IMG/VR virus record: IMGVR_UViG_3300010412_000048
Coordinates: 1-33,669 of that record
Length of the DNA stretch: 33,669 nucleotides
Direction: 5' to 3' (one strand)
Source of the DNA: a virus
How positions within the stretch are numbered: position 1 is the first letter of the stretch; every line of letters begins with the position of its first letter. Below the pieces are notes generated by a model. It searched no databases, had not been told where the DNA came from, and worked only from the letters and a program-made list of their open reading frames with translations. This document shows positions 16,843-24,128 of this stretch, in pieces. The position numbers and the translations under genes are program-made.

Positions 16843-16850
16843 GGCATAAG
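16843..16850 (+). promoter_or_regulatory. GGCATAAG motif, copy 2
   Basis: An exact copy of the octamer in the divergent gap between the RNA polymerase gene (minus, start 16823) and the small plus-strand genes. It lies 20 nt from the polymerase start and 128 nt before the ATG at 16979. It could act on the plus strand, like the other copies, or as an operator for the polymerase gene. The rest of 16851-16978 is relatively AT-rich with no convincing gene; a weak CCTC/GAGG hairpin is near 16878-16890. Confidence 0.45.
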
Positions 16851-16978
16851 AAGATCGTGGAAAGAATCTACCGCTGTATCCCCTCAAAGAGGAGCCAAAG
16901 CACGAAAAATACTATCAAGAATCCGATTGCACCGGAAACACCTCTTCAACCCCTCAACTACAAGAAAACTAACCATCC

Positions 16979-17239
16979 ATGTACATCTATCAAACGCACG
17001 AAACTACACCGACGGCAAGAACCAAGCAGGTTTTGCCGTCACGAACCGTCCCCGTTGCTCAATCTGCTTTCGGGCAAACCGCCAACAATGTTGTCGCTCT
17101 CGGTGGGGCGTTGGTATCGCTCGGAAGCAGGATGATCTTCTGGGCATCGGCGACAGCTCTCTCTCTCGAGCTCCTTCGACGAGGAATCCTCCTCCTCTCT
17201 CCGCGGTCAACCAGGCATACCGAGCCTGCGCAGGCATAA
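16979..17239 (+). CDS. Small membrane protein (86 aa)
   Basis: A short open frame starting MYIYQTHETT. Residues 39-75 are hydrophobic (ALGGALVSLG, then MIFWASATALSLEL), consistent with one or two membrane segments, followed by a basic C-terminus. Its stop codon lies inside the third GGCATAAG motif, 24 nt before the next gene. There is no clear ribosome binding site, so confidence is moderate. The next gene starts with a similar MYFY sequence and also encodes a membrane protein, so the two may be related in role. Overlapping alternative frames here look less coding-like. Confidence 0.45.
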   Translation: MYIYQTHETTPTARTKQVLPSRTVPVAQSAFGQTANNVVALGGALVSLGSRMIFWASATALSLELLRRGILLLSPRSTRHTEPAQA

Positions 17240-17240
17240 G
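17233..17240 (+). promoter_or_regulatory. GGCATAAG motif, copy 3
   Basis: An exact octamer 24 nt before the ATG at 17264. It overlaps the TAA of the 86 aa gene. A partial direct copy (CAGGCATA) lies 19 nt upstream at 17212-17219. Unlike the other copies, this one has no minus-strand gene diverging from it, which favours a plus-strand role. Confidence 0.5.
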
Positions 17241-17263
17241 AATCGGAGAAGAAAGGAGGTCCG

Positions 17264-17752
17264 ATGTATTTCTACAGAGAAAAGGACGGTGGCTGGCAGC
17301 CTCAATTCGGGGGTAATGCCAGCCATACGACCACGGTACTGAAGGGCGCAGCCGCGGCAGTGATCACAATCCCTGCACACGGGTTCGTTCTCAACAAAGC
17401 GCAGGTGAACCTCGCAGCATCCGCTCCGGCGACAGCGGCGGCGGCATCTCCTGCGATGGGGTGGCTCAAGACATTCTTCGGGGCATGTGTCTGGGCCGCG
17501 ATGATCGCCGCTGGTAGCCTCGTGTATTCCCATTTCGTGGGGAAATGGCAACAGAAGGGCTATCCCATCCTACCGGTCGCAGCAATGACCGCAGCGGGAG
17601 GGGGTCTGCAGCCCAGTATGCAACCGAGCATCGGCGGGGCCATTCCGCTCGGGGGGAGCACTCTTCATCAACCGGCCCCAAACCAACGACAAGAGCCGAG
17701 CAGAACCAACGCCTCTCGGCAGACGAGTTTTCTCGACGAATTTGAGGGATAG
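17264..17752 (+). CDS. Small membrane protein with a Gly/Pro-rich tail (162 aa)
   Basis: The start ATG 17264 has a perfect ribosome binding site (AAAGGAGGT). The protein opens MYFYREKDGGWQPQFGG, then has an Ala-rich region and one clear membrane helix (WLKTFFGACVWAAMIAAGSL, about residues 67-86). The C-terminal 60 residues are Gly/Pro/Gln-rich and end SFLDEFEG. No enzymatic motif is seen. It converges on the spanin-like gene with a 1-nt gap. It could be a phage membrane or virion internal protein; the function is unknown. Confidence 0.7.
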   Translation: MYFYREKDGGWQPQFGGNASHTTTVLKGAAAAVITIPAHGFVLNKAQVNLAASAPATAAAASPAMGWLKTFFGACVWAAMIAAGSLVYSHFVGKWQQKGYPILPVAAMTAAGGGLQPSMQPSIGGAIPLGGSTLHQPAPNQRQEPSRTNASRQTSFLDEFEG

Positions 17753-17753
17753 G

Positions 17754-18215
17754 TCAGTCGACCGCGTCTCTGATCAGGAATCCAGCGAGCACGGCTGTTG
17801 ATACAGCGGCGGCGGTCCAGGCCAGGGGAGATCCCCACCTGGGCCGCACTCGCTCTTCCTGATATTTTTTATCTAGGTCGATGAGATCCTGCGTGATCTT
17901 GTTGTTCCTCTCGATGAGAAGGGCTTCGTTCGACGTGAGAGCGGCGATCTGTTTCTGAAAGTCGATCTTCTGCTCCTCGAGGATCTCCACCCGCTCCTCG
18001 AGCTTCCCGAGAATGACGTACTGGTGACTGATGAGAGCATCGGCCTTGAGTACTGCGACCCATTCGTCGAGCTCGTAGGCGCAGAGCTCGCGACCATCCT
18101 TGGTCGTGACGAGCTTGCACTCGGGAATGTTCTTTGCCCTGGGCGGCGGCGGGTTAGCGAATGCCGGCGTCCCGCCAAGAACGGATAGAGTCAATAGCGC
18201 GCAAATCAGCCTCAT
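17754..18215 (-). CDS. Spanin-like coiled-coil protein with signal peptide and C-terminal membrane helix (153 aa)
   Basis: The frame is open further upstream, but ATG 18215 is chosen: it follows AGAGGAGA by 7 nt and begins a signal peptide (MRLICALLTLSVLGGTPAFA) with a likely signal peptidase I site after AFA. Then come a Pro patch, a long coiled coil (about residues 60-125, LEERVEILEEQKIDFQKQ) and a C-terminal hydrophobic helix (TAAAVSTAVLAGFLI). It overlaps the preceding coiled-coil membrane gene by 62 nt, an arrangement typical of Rz/Rz1 pairs that fuse inner and outer membranes at lysis. No lipobox Cys follows the signal peptide, so it is not a standard outer-membrane lipoprotein. The spanin call is by context and architecture. 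Confidence 0.6.
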   Translation of the reverse strand: MRLICALLTLSVLGGTPAFANPPPPRAKNIPECKLVTTKDGRELCAYELDEWVAVLKADALISHQYVILGKLEERVEILEEQKIDFQKQIAALTSNEALLIERNNKITQDLIDLDKKYQEERVRPRWGSPLAWTAAAVSTAVLAGFLIRDAVD

Positions 18216-18597
18216 AGCGTTTCTCCTCTGCTCGGATGTCTGCGTCGATGATACGCAGCTTCTCCTCGGCACTGTCGATCCGCTTCTGGGCTTCTTCGAC
18301 TACCTTGTGACCCTCGGCCACCTTCGCGTCGACTTCGGCTTTCTCTTTCAGGATCTTGGCCTTGTTCTTTTCGTGCCGGAGCTTCGCGAGCTCCTTGTTG
18401 CGTCCCCAAGAGATCCATGACCAGAGGGCAATGCCGGCAAGGACGACCGCGATGATGATCAGGGTTCCCACCCATGACTTTCCACCGCCGGTCGCTTTCT
18501 TGTTCTCGGTGACAATGCCCTTGAGCTGGTCAAGGAGCTTGTGGGGGTCGAAGGAGGGTTGCTTTGCCTCCTTCGACTCTTTTCCTGCTTCGGGCAT
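18154..18597 (-). CDS. Inner-membrane spanin-like protein (147 aa)
   Basis: The order of parts matches an i-spanin (Rz type): a short charged cytoplasmic N-terminus, one membrane helix (WVGTLIIIAVVLAGIALWSW, about residues 42-61), then a long charged coiled coil facing the periplasm (residues 65-135, KILKEKAEVDAKVAEGHKV). The start ATG 18597 shares one base with the TAA of the holin-like gene (TAATG). Its 3' end overlaps the next coiled-coil gene. In lysis such proteins connect to an outer-membrane partner. An unrelated membrane-anchored coiled-coil virion protein cannot be excluded. Confidence 0.6.
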   Translation of the reverse strand: MPEAGKESKEAKQPSFDPHKLLDQLKGIVTENKKATGGGKSWVGTLIIIAVVLAGIALWSWISWGRNKELAKLRHEKNKAKILKEKAEVDAKVAEGHKVVEEAQKRIDSAEEKLRIIDADIRAEEKRYEADLRAIDSIRSWRDAGIR

Positions 18598-19271
18598 TAG
18601 GCCTCGGAGGGAGCTTCCACGTCCATGGGAAGGGGATCCGAGGGGTCCTTGCGGCGCTCGAACAAGTGGGCTTCGATCAGGCCCTCGAGCTTCTCGCGTC
18701 CGATGTCGGGCAGGCCGGCAGCCTTTCCAACCTCGATTGCCCAGTTCACACCAACCTCGAGGATCTCCGGACCAGGGATGGCCTTGCCCTCAGTGGCACT
18801 CTTCAGCTTGTTGCGCGCCCATTCGCCGGCGCGGTTAGCCGCCTTGCCTGCGATCTTGGCCCACGCATCGAGCTGCTTGTCGCCAATGTCGATCTTGAAC
18901 TTCTTACGGAGCCACGCGAGCAAAAGTCCGGCGAGTCCGGTAGCGAGCGTCCCAAGGATGGGAAGTAAGATCGCCATGACTTCGTCACTGAGCTTCTGGA
19001 GCGCTGTTCCGCCTGCAGCAGGAGCTGGTTCAGCGGCGGGGGCTTCTGCCTTGGGTTCTTCCGGCGCTGGCGCAGGGGCGGGATCGGCGGCTGGCTCTGG
19101 CGCAGGAGCGGGATCCGCGGCCGGTTCGGCAGGGGCCGCAATCCCAGCATCGCTTTGGGCAAGTGCCAGGTGAGGCGTGGTGATGATGCCGAGCGCGCAA
19201 ACGAGCGCCAGGGCACTAACCAGCCGAGCGCTCGCCTGACCAATCTTTTTTAGCTTCTTGAAGTTCTTCAT
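18597..19271 (-). CDS. Holin-like membrane protein with Pro/Ala-rich linker (224 aa)
   Basis: The frame extends to 19322, but ATG 19271 (MKNFKKLKKIGQ) is supported by AAAGGAGA at 7 nt. The N-terminus is a signal peptide or membrane helix (LVSALALVCALGIITTP). It is followed by a low-complexity Pro/Ala linker of about 45 residues (repeated PAPEPAADPA-type units) and a second membrane helix (MAILLPILGTLATGLAGLLL). The C-terminal part is amphipathic and helical. The last half resembles holins of the LLH superfamily in layout. It precedes two spanin-like genes, forming a plausible lysis cassette, though no endolysin gene is adjacent. It overlaps the 115 aa gene by 56 nt. Confidence 0.55.
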   Translation of the reverse strand: MKNFKKLKKIGQASARLVSALALVCALGIITTPHLALAQSDAGIAAPAEPAADPAPAPEPAADPAPAPAPEEPKAEAPAAEPAPAAGGTALQKLSDEVMAILLPILGTLATGLAGLLLAWLRKKFKIDIGDKQLDAWAKIAGKAANRAGEWARNKLKSATEGKAIPGPEILEVGVNWAIEVGKAAGLPDIGREKLEGLIEAHLFERRKDPSDPLPMDVEAPSEA

Positions 19272-19563
19272 CGCTGTCTCCTTTGGTGCGTTGGGGTTCC
19301 TTAGCCCAGTAGTGAACCACAAGTACGATTTCTTCGCTGGTGGTCACGACCTGGTCTTGGCCCGAACCTTCCCGGGTTGTCGTCTTCCGCGAGTATTCTC
19401 GCATCATTTCGATCTTGATGCCGTTGGAGGCATCATTGGCCCGGTTTCGGAGATCAGCGTAGCGCTCAAGGTCCTCGTCCTCGAACATGCTGAACTTCTC
19501 GGCGTGGAACACGCCATGGTCGCTGTTGCCAAAGGAGGCCCTGATCGGAGTTGCGGATGCCAT
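19216..19563 (-). CDS. Small hypothetical protein after portal (115 aa)
   Basis: The start ATG shares one base with the TGA of the portal gene (TGATG), and the 3' end overlaps the holin-like gene by 56 nt. The protein is soluble, charged and mixed alpha/beta: a helical middle (FEDEDLERYADLRNRANDA, residues 27-45), then a strand pair with many Thr/Val (EEIVLVVHYWAKEP), and an acidic/basic tail. I do not recognise it. Its position suggests a head-related or regulatory protein co-translated with portal. Confidence 0.65.
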   Translation of the reverse strand: MASATPIRASFGNSDHGVFHAEKFSMFEDEDLERYADLRNRANDASNGIKIEMMREYSRKTTTREGSGQDQVVTTSEEIVLVVHYWAKEPQRTKGDSDEELQEAKKDWSGERSAG

Positions 19564-21611
19564 CAGACGACTCCTCCTTCACGCCGCGGCGGCGCCGCCT
19601 GCGGAAGTGGCTTCATGCGCTCGGCAGCCTCGCCGGCTGTACCGCCGGGGCCCATCTGCATGAGTAGCTGCTCGACGATTCGGGCCATGTTCGGCATCTT
19701 CTGCCGTAGCTCGTTGAGTACCTGGCCCTGCTGGTCGGGCGAGAGCTGTGCGATCCGGTTGGCCCACTGCTTGGCGACCCTCGAGGCGTCGAGCTCGAGG
19801 ACCTGGCCTCCCGCGGGGGCCCCGGCCTGCTCACCGGCCTGTCCGGCGGCCTGCCCCTCCACGGCCCCGGCTTCCTGCTGAGCTGCCTGCTGGGCCATCT
19901 GCTGGTCCTGGGCGAGCTCGCTGGATGAGGCCGCCTGCTGTGGCTGCTGGGCCTGCTGTGGCTGCTCCTGGCCCTCCTGGGGCGGCTGGCCTTCTTGAGG
20001 AGGTGCCTGTCCCTCCTGGCCCTGAGTGGCCTGCCCCTGGGCCTGCTCCTCCTGGCCTGGCTGGCCGCCGGAGGACTGCCCCATGGCTTCGTTCATGGCC
20101 TCCTGGGCCCTGGCCTGGTACTTGGCCTGGATGATCTGAGCCTCGCCCTGGGCCTCCGTCTGGGCCTTCATTGTGATGGCCTGAATCCGGTTCCTTGCCT
20201 CCGACTCCTTCTCGATCATGGCCTGCTCGTCGTCGTAGTCGAAGCCGAGCTCGGTGAGCATGGTGTGGTCGGAGATCTTGTTCGCCGCGTTGAGCTGGAT
20301 GACGATCTGCTTGCGCTGGATGTCGTCCGCCATCTTGAACTCGGTGAAGCCGATGTCCACGTCTGGAAGCGAGAGGTAGAGCCTGATCCGGTTCTTTGCC
20401 CAGTTGACGAACCTGAGCAGGAGCCTTCGGTAGAGAAGGAAGTGGTTCTCAAGAGTCCTCAGGGACACGCTCGAGCCTGACCACGACAGGCCGCCGAAAA
20501 CGAATTCGATGGGGACGCCCATGCCACCCGTGATCTCTTTGTTCGTGACTTCGATCTCGGGTCCTAGCAAGAGAGCTCGGCCGTCGCCCCCCAATCTCTC
20601 GAAACCAAGAGGCACCGACACGACCGAGATGTAGTTGGGGTCGATGCGCCATTTGCGGATTTCTGTCTGCACTGTCCCCTGCCAGCTCGAGAGATTGACG
20701 TGCTGGTAGGGGTCTTGCTGTGCGTTCGCCTGCGGGAAGATGAACTCAAGCGGCATGATGCGCTGCAGGGCAATTGCCTCCTGAGCGCGACGAAGAACGT
20801 AGAGGTAGAACATGCGCCCCATCGAGTGAATGATGAGCGGCTTGCCCCAACCCATGTCCTGCTCTGCAAGAGTTGGGCGTTTGAAGTGGAAGATGTTCTG
20901 GTCGGAGAGGGCGATATCGCGCCTCTTCTTCATCGCATTGAGAAAGACCTCCGGGATGTCGACGAGGATTTCTCGGATTCCCTGCTGGATGGCCTTTTGG
21001 ATCTTGTTCGGAATACGGTAGCGATACTTCGACCGGCCCGTGATGGGGTTGTAGTGGATGTCGATGTTCTTCGGATCCCATCGGACGAAGTTGATGCCTG
21101 TGCGGTCTCGCACTGGCCTGTCGACAATCTTGCCAACCGTCTGGGCGCTACATCCCTTGCAGCGCATGTGGAACTCGTAGTTCTTGAACTGGTATTCGAA
21201 CTCCGGGTCCGACAGCTTGTGCATCTGGTTGCACCCTTTGTGAGGGCACTGAATCCAGCGAATGAACGGAAGATTGATGGAGATGAATGCGTTGCCGTAG
21301 CAAAAGTAGTCTAGGCCGATCTCGATGAGGAACGGCTTCATGTTGAGCGTGTCCTCGAGGATCTCCTGCCACCCATCGCGGACATGCTTTTGGTCGGCGT
21401 TGTAGACGAAGTTCGTGACCGGATACTCGGCAATCTTCGTCACAACGGAGCCGATCATCGGGTCCTTGTAGAAGAAGTACTGGCACCACCGGAAGAGCTC
21501 CTTCACGGTGGGCGGCATGTAGGTCTGAGCAATGTCGAAGAAGGGCGACGGATAGACCGTTCCCCTTCGTCTGTCTCGACCTCCCAGGCCGCTGAGTTCT
21601 TCGCCTGCCAT
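19563..21611 (-). CDS. Portal protein with a zinc-ribbon-like insertion and Gln-rich tail (682 aa)
   Basis: The portal forms the dodecameric ring through which DNA enters and leaves the head. Recognisable portal features are the N-terminal helix pair (DPMIGSVVTKIAEYP, 50-64), the DYFCYGNAFISI strand (101-112) and the long central helices near residues 250-300. Unusual is a Cys cluster, C122, C127, C151 and C154, that looks like a zinc ribbon inserted in the wing. From about residue 500 to 600 there is a low-complexity Gln/Gly/Pro/Ala tract, then a helical C-terminus ending EGGVV. The gene starts at ATG 21611, 20 nt after the upstream stop. No other gene here fits the portal role. Portal and TerL are about 16 kb apart, which is not the usual adjacency. 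Confidence 0.85.
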   Translation of the reverse strand: MAGEELSGLGGRDRRRGTVYPSPFFDIAQTYMPPTVKELFRWCQYFFYKDPMIGSVVTKIAEYPVTNFVYNADQKHVRDGWQEILEDTLNMKPFLIEIGLDYFCYGNAFISINLPFIRWIQCPHKGCNQMHKLSDPEFEYQFKNYEFHMRCKGCSAQTVGKIVDRPVRDRTGINFVRWDPKNIDIHYNPITGRSKYRYRIPNKIQKAIQQGIREILVDIPEVFLNAMKKRRDIALSDQNIFHFKRPTLAEQDMGWGKPLIIHSMGRMFYLYVLRRAQEAIALQRIMPLEFIFPQANAQQDPYQHVNLSSWQGTVQTEIRKWRIDPNYISVVSVPLGFERLGGDGRALLLGPEIEVTNKEITGGMGVPIEFVFGGLSWSGSSVSLRTLENHFLLYRRLLLRFVNWAKNRIRLYLSLPDVDIGFTEFKMADDIQRKQIVIQLNAANKISDHTMLTELGFDYDDEQAMIEKESEARNRIQAITMKAQTEAQGEAQIIQAKYQARAQEAMNEAMGQSSGGQPGQEEQAQGQATQGQEGQAPPQEGQPPQEGQEQPQQAQQPQQAASSSELAQDQQMAQQAAQQEAGAVEGQAAGQAGEQAGAPAGGQVLELDASRVAKQWANRIAQLSPDQQGQVLNELRQKMPNMARIVEQLLMQMGPGGTAGEAAERMKPLPQAAPPRREGGVV

Positions 21612-21631
21612 GCGAGATGCCTAGCCTCTTT

Positions 21632-22888
21632 TTAGATCAGCCCCTCGCCGCCTGTCACCAGTCCTTTGCCAAGGATCACGCGATGACCAACGACTGTCGC
21701 CAGACCCGCGTTGATAAGCTTCTGTTTTTCGGCGCCCGACAGAGATCCCCATCCCTGGTCGCGCATCTTTTCGTAGGAACCCTTGAGCGTGGCCCCTTCT
21801 CCGGCAGCTCCCTCCGAGGCGGCCGCACGAGACTCGCCCTTTCCTCCGGCCTCTGTTCCCTTGGCCGCGTTGCCGGCCTGCTCCGCAGAGCGCTGCCGTT
21901 CAACCTCTGACATCTCCTGGTTGCGCTGCAGCTTGTCTCGCTGCTGCGCCGCCGCAGACGGCTCTGGAGCAGTGCCAGCCGCAGGCTTGGTCGGCTCAGC
22001 CTCGACCTTCGGCTGCTTGCTCCGGGGAGCCTTGCCTTGCTGAATGTCTTTCCGATCGATGTGCTTGGTCCGCGCCTTTTCCAGTTGCCCCGTGCGCTTC
22101 TCAACCTGGCCCGTAGCCTTCTGGACTGCGCGCTCGGAACGAGCCGTTATGCCAGGCCCCACCTGCGCCCGTAGTCCCGCTGGGAGCCGGGAGAGTTTTT
22201 TCTGCTCGGCAACAGCCTTCGCCTGTACGCCCTCGAGCTGTTTTTCAGCTTTTCCAAGGCGGACCTTTGCTGTGTCACGGGCCGCATTGGCAACCTCGAC
22301 CCTTCTTGCGTTCCATGCTCGACGGGGGGCGCCCATGACAGACTTTGTCCTTGCGGCAAAGCCAAGTCCCTTGGTCGCCTCGAGGCCAGTCTTGGCGGCA
22401 CGGAAGGTTCGAGCAAGGCCAAGGAGTGCTTCCTTGTCGAGCTCGGCAGCCTTCACAAGCTCGAGCCCTGCTCCGCGGATCTCGTCATCGATCCATTCGG
22501 AGTACTCCTCTCCGCCAAGCTTGTAGAGCTCGGCGCGAGCAATCTCGAGGTCGTGTTGGATGGTCTCGGCGGCAACCTTGTCAAAGAGCTCAGCAGCCTG
22601 CTCGGCATCCATGTCGACCTGGTTGATGATGTTGTCGAAGTGGCCAAGTCCGCGGCGAACTGCGCCAAGACAAATGCCCGATGGGCCGGCGGTCTTGACG
22701 ATGAACAGGTCGTTCTCGAGGCGCGAGGCAACCTTCTCGAATCCGTTCACGTTTGACGACTTGGCACTCGCTGTCTTGACCACGGGCACGTTGGCGCGCG
22801 GAAGCTCCGCTTCAGCAGCCTCCTTGGCCAGGTCTTGGAAGAAGTCTTTTTCGTCGTCTTCGTACAGGTAGGAAAAGTGGTTCGTCAT
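21632..22888 (-). CDS. Virion-associated coiled-coil protein upstream of portal (418 aa)
   Basis: ATG 22888 (MTNHFSYLYEDDEKD) is chosen over a longer frame to 22909, because AAGGGGG lies 8 nt upstream and the previous gene ends at 22891. The first 150 residues are acidic and helical. A long Lys/Ala/Arg/Glu-rich stretch (about 190-370) is predicted coiled coil or disordered. The C-terminus is Gly-rich and hydrophobic (AGLATVVGHRVILGKG). Two VKTA-type peptides occur early (residues 37-41 and 64-68). The location just before portal and the composition suggest a scaffold, inner-body or ejected virion protein. No protease or lysozyme motif was seen. Confidence 0.6.
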   Translation of the reverse strand: MTNHFSYLYEDDEKDFFQDLAKEAAEAELPRANVPVVKTASAKSSNVNGFEKVASRLENDLFIVKTAGPSGICLGAVRRGLGHFDNIINQVDMDAEQAAELFDKVAAETIQHDLEIARAELYKLGGEEYSEWIDDEIRGAGLELVKAAELDKEALLGLARTFRAAKTGLEATKGLGFAARTKSVMGAPRRAWNARRVEVANAARDTAKVRLGKAEKQLEGVQAKAVAEQKKLSRLPAGLRAQVGPGITARSERAVQKATGQVEKRTGQLEKARTKHIDRKDIQQGKAPRSKQPKVEAEPTKPAAGTAPEPSAAAQQRDKLQRNQEMSEVERQRSAEQAGNAAKGTEAGGKGESRAAASEGAAGEGATLKGSYEKMRDQGWGSLSGAEKQKLINAGLATVVGHRVILGKGLVTGGEGLI

Positions 22889-22890
22889 AG

Positions 22891-23082
22891 TTAGCCCCCT
22901 TGCGCCCACAGCGGGCCTCTGCCCCGGCCGCGAGCTGGGTCAAAACCCTCCTCGACAACCCGGTCTGCTTCTTCCTCGATTGATTCTCTGATGCGATCCA
23001 TGAACTCTAGCCGGAACTCGGAGATCATACGCCCGATCTCCTGAGCAGCCTCAAAGTCGTCTGTTTTCTTCGCATCCATCAT
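22891..23082 (-). CDS. Small acidic helical protein (63 aa)
   Basis: The gene starts at ATG 23082 in a 4-nt ATGA overlap with the previous gene and stops two bases before the 418 aa gene. It encodes MMDAKKTDDFEAAQEIGRMI followed by alternating Glu/Arg helices and ends in an Arg/Gly-rich, disordered tail. It is probably a small structural or assembly protein; I recognise no family. Tight coupling on both sides makes it a real gene despite its size. Confidence 0.65.
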   Translation of the reverse strand: MMDAKKTDDFEAAQEIGRMISEFRLEFMDRIRESIEEEADRVVEEGFDPARGRGRGPLWAQGG

Positions 23083-24125
23083 GGCACAGGCGGGCTTTGA
23101 GTAACAGAAGAGCTGGAAACTCCGGGCACTTCCTGACGAAGCGCTTCGCGGCCTTCGAGATATCGCTTCACTACAAAGAGCTTCAGGAGGTGGACCCCGA
23201 TGGGATCCTTGTCATCCCACTCGATTTCCTCGGGTGGGACGTGCTGGATTTGCTCCCAGGCGTTCCTGACCTCGAGCTTCATCCCGACGGTCCACTCCTT
23301 GCGGTCGAGCACTTCCTGCGCTCCGTCGAACCATTCTTCCGGTGCGTAAACCCAGCCATGGTCATCCAGCACCGCAGCTATGTACGCCTTGACCTCCCAG
23401 GCGAACTCCTCGTCCGCACGAATTCCGCGCAAGACCTGGACGGTGAAGGCAACCTGCATCGGGGTCATGGGCTGAAACGCTCCGAAGATCGGAACGAAAT
23501 CATTCCATGCCTGGCCACAGTTTTCGAAGGTGTCCCAGTCCAGCCACGGGACGTCGGTGACCGCAGCCAGCGAAAGCGCTTGGATTTTGTTCCTGGCGAT
23601 CTCTCCGACCGGTCCGAAGTCTCTCCGCAGCGCCCACCACAGCGTGTCCGGCTCCCACTCCGCCCAGTCCTCTCCGTAGCGCATGTTGAGGATGTCGAAC
23701 ATCTGAAGAGGGTGTCCCCGCCTGTCCGTAAACATCTTCCCATGAGTCGTTCGGGACGGCAGCTCCGGCTCTGGAGCTGGTTCTTCGCCCTCCTCGAGGA
23801 CTGGCTCTTCGTCGATGGCGGGAGCCCCGCCTACGTCGAAGGCTTCTACGGCCTCTTCGGGCTGCTGTGGTTCACCTTGAACAGAGCCTTCCTCTTGCTC
23901 AGGCTCGTTATCTTCGGCTTGGGTTTCGGCTTGGGCTTGTTGGGCAGGAGAATCGTCAGCCCCTGCTTGTTCTTCAAGCTGGGAGAGGATGCTCGGCGAG
24001 ACCGTTTTGACACCTAGTGCCTCCGCTGTTTCGGGTGCAAGGTCAGCAGCGGCCTTCCCTATGCCGTCGTCAAGGAGGGCATGGAAGAAGTCCAGATCTG
24101 CCGCTGTCGTATCGCGTCGGCCCAC
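23079..24125 (-). CDS. Hypothetical portal-module protein with acidic linker (348 aa)
   Basis: Residues 1-50 are helical and end in VKTVSPS (39-45), which resembles peptides in neighbouring virion proteins. Residues 55-125 are a low-complexity Glu/Gln/Pro/Ala linker. The C-terminal 220 residues form a compact, Trp-rich helical domain (MFDILNMRYGEDWAEWEPDTL and following). No enzyme motif is visible. The start is GTG 24125, three bases after the TAA of the 381 aa gene; a weak GAGG is nearby. It is likely a virion component, but head or tail is not clear. The Trp-rich domain with an acidic tether could act as a partner-binding module. Confidence 0.6.
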   Translation of the reverse strand: MGRRDTTAADLDFFHALLDDGIGKAAADLAPETAEALGVKTVSPSILSQLEEQAGADDSPAQQAQAETQAEDNEPEQEEGSVQGEPQQPEEAVEAFDVGGAPAIDEEPVLEEGEEPAPEPELPSRTTHGKMFTDRRGHPLQMFDILNMRYGEDWAEWEPDTLWWALRRDFGPVGEIARNKIQALSLAAVTDVPWLDWDTFENCGQAWNDFVPIFGAFQPMTPMQVAFTVQVLRGIRADEEFAWEVKAYIAAVLDDHGWVYAPEEWFDGAQEVLDRKEWTVGMKLEVRNAWEQIQHVPPEEIEWDDKDPIGVHLLKLFVVKRYLEGREALRQEVPGVSSSSVTQSPPVP

Positions 24126-24128
24126 GGC

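Noticed and set aside
16857-17135. Plus-strand frames (92 and 129 codons) after the polymerase start
   Set aside because: No ribosome binding site, poor coding character, and overlap with a better frame at 16979.
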